Shown here in pieces: positions 5,520 through 9,192 of a stretch of 9,192 nt of DNA. The stretch lies in assembly GCA_023264315.1 (NCBI GenBank), contig JALQST010000106.1, positions 1 through 9,192 of the forward strand, in the 5' to 3' direction. The notes under the pieces were generated by a model. It made no database searches. It saw nothing but the letters and a program-made list of their open reading frames with translations, and was not told where the DNA came from. This DNA comes from Nodosilinea sp. BSH.14. Its GTDB lineage: Bacteria; Cyanobacteriota; Cyanobacteriia; Phormidesmidales; Phormidesmidaceae. The translations under genes were made by a program, and so were the position numbers. Position 1 is the stretch's first letter, and every line of letters begins with the position of its first letter.

Positions 5520-8215
5520 GAGCTATGCACCTCGGCGTATTGTTCAGAGGTGGGTGAAACGGGTTCTGAGGTTTCTATGGTCGATGGAGCCACGTTGCCC
5601 TGGGGTAGGGGATTGCGGGCTTGGATCAGGCCGATGGCACGGCTGACGCTTTCGGGCAGGATCACCACTAGGCTATCGTCGGGGGCGGCATCCAGGGCAG
5701 TGTTGACGGCCTCGGTTTCGTTCAGAATCGTGCGGTAGCTGGCGGCGGTGGGCACTTCCTCTAGGCCGTGGACAATCCACTTGGCGGCGTCGCCACGGGG
5801 GCGACCACGGGTGTCGTCATCTTCCTTAACGATCACCTCATCGAAGATTTGCCCCGCCAGTTTGCCGAGGGCAATAAAGTCCTCATCGCGCCGATCCCCA
5901 GGGCCACCGACCACGCCAATGCAGCAACCGGGCCAGTTCTTCACAAAGCCGCCCAGGGCTTCGTAGCTCGCGGGGTTGTGGGCATAATCTACCAGGGCAT
6001 GGAAGTGACCTAGGTTAAACAGGTTCATCCGGCCTGGGGTTTGCTGGGCACCGGATTGGAAGCTGTGCAGGGCTTGGCGAATATGCTCGATGCTGACCCC
6101 CTGGGCAAAGGCGGCGAGGCTGGCGGCGAGGGCGTTGGCAATTTGGAAGGGGGCCAATCCGCCCATGGTGAGGGGCACTTTTTCGGCCTGCTCAATCCGC
6201 AGCAGCCAGTCGCCCTTGAGGATGGACAGATAGCCATGCTCGTAGATGGCGGCGAGCCCCCCCTGCTGGGTGTGTTTCCGCAGCAGTTCGTTGTGGGGAT
6301 CCATGGAGAAGTAGGCCACTTGCCCCTTCACCCGCTGGGCCATGGACGACACCAGGGGATCGTCGGCATTCAGCACCGCATAGCCGCTGGGCCGGGTGGT
6401 TTCCGCCACGATGCTCTTCAGGTGGGCCAGGTCTTCCACGGTTTCGATGTCGCCAATGCCCAGGTGGTCGGCGGCGACGTTCAGCACCACACCCACATCG
6501 CAGGCTTTGAAGGCCAGACCCGAACGCAGCATTCCACCCCGCGCCGTTTCTAGGATGGCGACTTCGACGGTGGGATCTTGCAGGATCACCTGGGCGCTTT
6601 GGGGACCCGTGGTGTCTCCGGCTTCCACCAGGTTTTCACCGATGTAGATGCCGTCGGTGGTGGTGTAGCCTACGATTTGGCCCGTTTGCTTAAAGATGTG
6701 GGCAATCAGACGGGTGGTGGTGGTTTTGCCGTTGGTGCCCGTAATCGCCACGATGGGGACGCGGGTGGGGGTGCCGGGGGGGAAGAGCATTTCCAAAATC
6801 GGTTCCGCCACGTTGCGGGCGATGCCTTCGCTGGGGCAGATGTGCATCCGCAACCCCGGAGCGGCGTTCACCTCCACAATGACGCCATCCACCTCGCGCA
6901 GGGGCTTGGAAATGTCCGTCGTCACCACGTCGATCCCGGCAATATCCAGACCGATGGTTTTGGCGATGCGCTGGGCAATCCACACGTTGTCAGGGTGGAT
7001 TTCGTCGGTGCGGTCGATGGCGATGCCCCCGGTACTGAGATTAGCGGTGGATCGCAGGTAGCAGATCTCGCCCTTGGGCAGCACGGTTTCGAGGGTGTAG
7101 CCCTTGCGGTCTAGCAGTTGCCAGGTGGTGCGGTCTACGGTGATCCGGGTGAGCAGGTTATCGTGGCCGTCGCCCCGGCGGGGGTCTAGGTTGGTGATCT
7201 CAATCAGTTGCTCGATGGTAGAATGGCCATCGCCGACCACGTGGGCGGGCACCCGTTCCGCCACCGCCACCACGCGCCCATTCACCATCAGCACCCGGTG
7301 ATCCCGGCCTTTGTAGAAGCGCTCGATAATCACGCCGCTGGACACCTCACGGGCCGCTTCGTAGGCTTCCTCCGCCGCTGCGTGGCTGCTGATGTCGATG
7401 GTGATGCCGCGTCCGTGGTTACCGTCGAGGGGCTTCACCACAATGGGGAAACCGCCCACGTCGTTGATGGCTTCCTCCAGTTCGTCCTGGTAGTAGATCA
7501 CGGTGCCACGGGGGACGGGGATACCGGCATCCCGCAGGATTTGCTTCGTGCCTTCCTTATCCGAGGCCAGTTCCACCGCTAGAATGCTGGTTTTGCTGCT
7601 GAGGGTGGCCTGAATCCGCTGCTGGTAGCGGCCATAGCCCAGTTGGATCATGGCGCGGGTGGGCAACTGCGTCCAGGGAATGTCTTTCCCTTCGGCGGCG
7701 CGGACGATGGCTTCGGTACTGGGGCCAAGGGCGGCATCCAGGCGAAATTCCGTTAGGTCAGCAATGTCTTGCTCTAGCTCTTCCTTGGGATAGTGACCCG
7801 TTTCCACTAGGCTGTTGCACAGGCGCACAGCGGCCCTGGCGGCGTAGCGTCCGGCCTGCTCGTGTTGGTACTCAAACACCACCTGATACACCCCAGGCTC
7901 TACGGTGCCACGGGTGCGGCCAAAGCCCGTGGGCATTCCGGCCAGGGTTTGCAGTTCTAGGGCAACGTGCTCGACGATGTGGCCCATGTAGGTGCCCTGG
8001 CGCACCCGGCTGAGGAAGCCGCCGCGATGGCCGGGGGAACAAAAATGCTCGATTAAACTAGGCAGGGTGGCCGACAGCGCTTCGTAAAACCCAGGAATTT
8101 GATCGGAGGGACGGTCTGCGAGATCCTCCAAGTCCAACCGCATCAAAATCAGGTGGGGGTGGCGGATACTCCAGTAGCTCGGCCCTCGGAGGGTCTGGGT
8201 TTTCAGAATGCGCAT
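5516..8215 (-). CDS. cphA: Cyanophycin synthetase CphA
   Basis: Makes cyanophycin (multi-L-arginyl-poly-L-aspartate), a cytoplasmic nitrogen and carbon reserve, by ATP-driven addition of Asp to the backbone and Arg to the side chains. The start is set at the ATG at 8215 because MRILKTQTLRGPSYWSIR is the family N-terminus; the open frame runs 45 codons further up to a GTG at 8350, without recognisable conservation. This gives 899 residues, near the usual CphA1 size. Order: an N domain (1 to about 160), an ATP-grasp domain that adds Asp (KPLDGNHGRGI at 261-271; EVNAAPGLRMH at 448-458), and a Mur-ligase-like domain that adds Arg (P-loop GTNGKTTTTR at 493-502; ETARGGMLRSGLAF at 556-569; DYAHNPASYEAL at 743-754; DDDTRGRPRGD at 799-809). 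The tail (about 875-899, Ser/Thr/Pro/Glu-rich) looks unconserved and overlaps the antitoxin start by 4 bases. No cyanophycinase gene (cphB) is adjacent. Confidence 0.95.
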   Translation of the reverse strand: MRILKTQTLRGPSYWSIRHPHLILMRLDLEDLADRPSDQIPGFYEALSATLPSLIEHFCSPGHRGGFLSRVRQGTYMGHIVEHVALELQTLAGMPTGFGRTRGTVEPGVYQVVFEYQHEQAGRYAARAAVRLCNSLVETGHYPKEELEQDIADLTEFRLDAALGPSTEAIVRAAEGKDIPWTQLPTRAMIQLGYGRYQQRIQATLSSKTSILAVELASDKEGTKQILRDAGIPVPRGTVIYYQDELEEAINDVGGFPIVVKPLDGNHGRGITIDISSHAAAEEAYEAAREVSSGVIIERFYKGRDHRVLMVNGRVVAVAERVPAHVVGDGHSTIEQLIEITNLDPRRGDGHDNLLTRITVDRTTWQLLDRKGYTLETVLPKGEICYLRSTANLSTGGIAIDRTDEIHPDNVWIAQRIAKTIGLDIAGIDVVTTDISKPLREVDGVIVEVNAAPGLRMHICPSEGIARNVAEPILEMLFPPGTPTRVPIVAITGTNGKTTTTRLIAHIFKQTGQIVGYTTTDGIYIGENLVEAGDTTGPQSAQVILQDPTVEVAILETARGGMLRSGLAFKACDVGVVLNVAADHLGIGDIETVEDLAHLKSIVAETTRPSGYAVLNADDPLVSSMAQRVKGQVAYFSMDPHNELLRKHTQQGGLAAIYEHGYLSILKGDWLLRIEQAEKVPLTMGGLAPFQIANALAASLAAFAQGVSIEHIRQALHSFQSGAQQTPGRMNLFNLGHFHALVDYAHNPASYEALGGFVKNWPGCCIGVVGGPGDRRDEDFIALGKLAGQIFDEVIVKEDDDTRGRPRGDAAKWIVHGLEEVPTAASYRTILNETEAVNTALDAAPDDSLVVILPESVSRAIGLIQARNPLPQGNVAPSTIETSEPVSPTSEQYAEVHSS

Positions 8216-8297
8216 AGATTCAGTTACTCGCCAGTGATGAAGGTTCGTGATGGCTGACAGCCCAAAGACATCAACCTTCCTAAGCCCTAATGTCCAT

Positions 8298-8303
8298 AAT
8301 GTA
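8298..8303 (-). promoter_or_regulatory. Candidate -10 box for cphA
   Basis: TACATT on the - strand fits TAN3T and lies 82 bases before the cphA ATG. Nineteen bases upstream of it is GTG-N8-CAC (8323-8336), a two-mismatch relative of the NtcA site. A small hairpin (CAGCGC-TGGG-GCGCTG, 8308-8323) lies between them and no good -35 box is seen. This is a weak call based only on pattern and position. Confidence 0.2.
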
Positions 8304-8322
8304 GCAGCAGCGCTGGGGCGCT

Positions 8323-8378
8323 GTGCTAGGCAACACCGTATGGGGGACACCGTGCTAAGGACACCATATTAGGTATCC
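8323..8378 (-). repeat. Imperfect tandem ~14-base repeat upstream of cphA
   Basis: Read on the + strand, three consecutive units are GTGCTAGGCAACACC (8323-8337), GTATGGGGGACACC (8338-8351) and GTGCTAAGGACACC (8352-8365). A weaker fourth, ATATTAGGTATCC (8366-8378), follows. The array ends 107 bases before the cphA start, within the 287-base gap (8216-8502) that must hold the cphA promoter. The unit length is not a whole helical turn. It could be an array of regulator sites or a decayed short repeat. Confidence 0.5.
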
Positions 8379-8502
8379 ACAGTTTAGGAGGCTTGCTCTA
8401 CCGTTTTAAACCGCCAAGGGGCATTTGTCGGCAAACCCGGACATTTTGCATTTTTCGTTGTTTTTGCATAGCCGAACCGTGCCCTAGGCTACCGGGAGCA
8501 GG

Positions 8503-9192
8503 CTACTGACTCAGCGCCTTGAGGAAGTTTTGCAGATCCGACAAAAATCCACCCCGTCGAGGCCGTGGGGGGGCATCCGAACTGGGGGCGGCGCTGCTGT
8601 CGGTGGAAGGTTCCCCCAGCAAAATCCGATCCAGGGCTTCGCCGGAGGGCTTTTGGGGCAGTTCGGCTACTAGGGTGTAGTTGTCCTCGCTGGTTTCCTG
8701 CCACACCTGCCAAGGCTCAGGGTAGGCCCGCAGCAACACCGCCCCCGCCATGGGCCGCAGGTAATAGGCGGGTTCCAATGTGCTCAGAAACCGCTCCCGC
8801 AGTTGCCGCCCCGCATAGCCAATGCCGATGGTGGCCACGTCCTCTAGTTTGGGGTTTAGCATAATCACAAACTTGTCCCCGGCCTGGGTACACATTTCCT
8901 CGACTTGGGTGACTTCTACCGAAGACGGCTCCACGAAAACGTAGACCTGGTCGTCCGGCTCCATTTGGCCCTTAATTTCGCCAATGCCGCGCACCGAAAA
9001 CTCCGGGTCGCCCCAGTCTCGACGCGCCAGGGCCGCTGCTCCGGCATCGGGGAAATACATTTTGAACGCTAGGCCCATCTCTTGCAGCACCGGGTAGAAC
9101 TGCTCCGCCACGGGCATTCCCTTCAGTTCGGAGTAGACCAGTTCGACGGTCATGCGGGGTACCCCGGCCTGGAGGGCGGCGCGAGTGGCCTC
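8503..9192 (-). CDS. DUF1995 family protein, 5' partial
   Basis: Member of the DUF1995 family of cyanobacteria and plastids, which includes the Arabidopsis photosystem II assembly factor LPA3; the molecular function here is unknown. The ATG at 9153 is unlikely to be the start: the frame stays open to the edge and adds EATRAALQAGVPR directly before MTVELVYSELKG, which reads as the normal family N-terminus. The gene therefore begins beyond the right edge. At least 229 residues are present. The main domain ends around PEPWQVWQETSEDNYTLVAELPQKPSGEALDRIL. A low-complexity linker follows (STDSSAAPSSDAPPRPRRG), then a short C-terminal motif GFLSDLQNFLKALSQ. No membrane segment is seen in the part present. 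It precedes cphA by 287 bases on the same strand, and I found no convincing terminator between them. Confidence 0.85.
   Translation of the reverse strand, partial: EATRAALQAGVPRMTVELVYSELKGMPVAEQFYPVLQEMGLAFKMYFPDAGAAALARRDWGDPEFSVRGIGEIKGQMEPDDQVYVFVEPSSVEVTQVEEMCTQAGDKFVIMLNPKLEDVATIGIGYAGRQLRERFLSTLEPAYYLRPMAGAVLLRAYPEPWQVWQETSEDNYTLVAELPQKPSGEALDRILLGEPSTDSSAAPSSDAPPRPRRGGFLSDLQNFLKALSQ

Noticed and set aside
6041..7114. Long + strand open frames opposite cphA
   Set aside because: They are mirror frames of a GC-rich gene, rich in Gly, His and Val, with no family features.
8225..8238. GTA-N8-TAT on the - strand just before the cphA ATG, as an NtcA site
   Set aside because: It overlaps or abuts the start codon, leaving no room for a promoter downstream, so it is a chance match.
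8216..8350. N-terminal extension of cphA to the GTG at 8350 (45 extra codons)
   Set aside because: The family N-terminus starts at MRILKTQTL (8215), and the extension shows no recognisable conservation and overlaps the likely promoter region.
8444..8469. T-rich block with TTTTGCAT repeats as a terminator of the DUF1995 gene
   Set aside because: The T runs are on the + strand, so the - strand transcript would carry A runs, and no strong stem precedes them.
3926..8488. Repeated CCTAGG hexamers (3926, 4015, 4212, 6009, 8483)
   Set aside because: A few copies of a palindromic hexamer scattered in coding and non-coding DNA, with no shared context.

Overview
This window looks like chromosomal DNA of a GC-rich cyanobacterium. 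It carries cyanophycin synthetase (CphA), a CtpC-type carboxyl-terminal protease, a GlcF-like glycolate dehydrogenase Fe-S subunit and a DUF1995 protein, a family of cyanobacteria and plastids. Hand counts on sample 60-base lines give about 62% GC in ctpC and glcF, but about 52% over three lines of the two-gene cassette at 1440-2524. I saw no copy of the HIP1 octamer (GCGATCGC), so this lineage may be HIP1-poor. No tRNA, rRNA, CRISPR array or insertion sequence is visible.

Layout. On the + strand, the window opens inside a secreted S41 protease gene (ctpC, 5' end missing), which ends at a clear hairpin terminator. After a 182-base gap comes a tight pair of unrecognised genes (1440-1994 and 1991-2524) that encode mostly helical, coiled-coil-like proteins and share an ATGA stop/start. 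All remaining genes are on the - strand. glcF (3923 to 2532) converges on the unknown pair with only 7 bases between the stop codons. Upstream of glcF lies a gene for a membrane-anchored VOC (glyoxalase-like) protein. Next comes a cluster transcribed cphA - RHH-like antitoxin - PIN toxin, in which each gene overlaps the next by 4 bases (ATGA, then GTGA). Upstream of cphA is a 287-base gap with an imperfect tandem ~14-base repeat. The 3' part of a DUF1995 gene then runs off the right edge.

How the parts fit. CphA builds the nitrogen reserve cyanophycin from Asp and Arg. GlcF belongs to photorespiratory glycolate oxidation. CtpC acts outside the cytoplasm on protein C-termini. The DUF1995 family includes a plant photosystem II accumulation factor. 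These are cyanobacterial housekeeping functions and do not form one pathway. Two parts look accessory: the coiled-coil pair, and the toxin-antitoxin module that appears translationally coupled to the end of cphA. These are the best candidates for new biology here. No function can be given for the coiled-coil pair from sequence alone.
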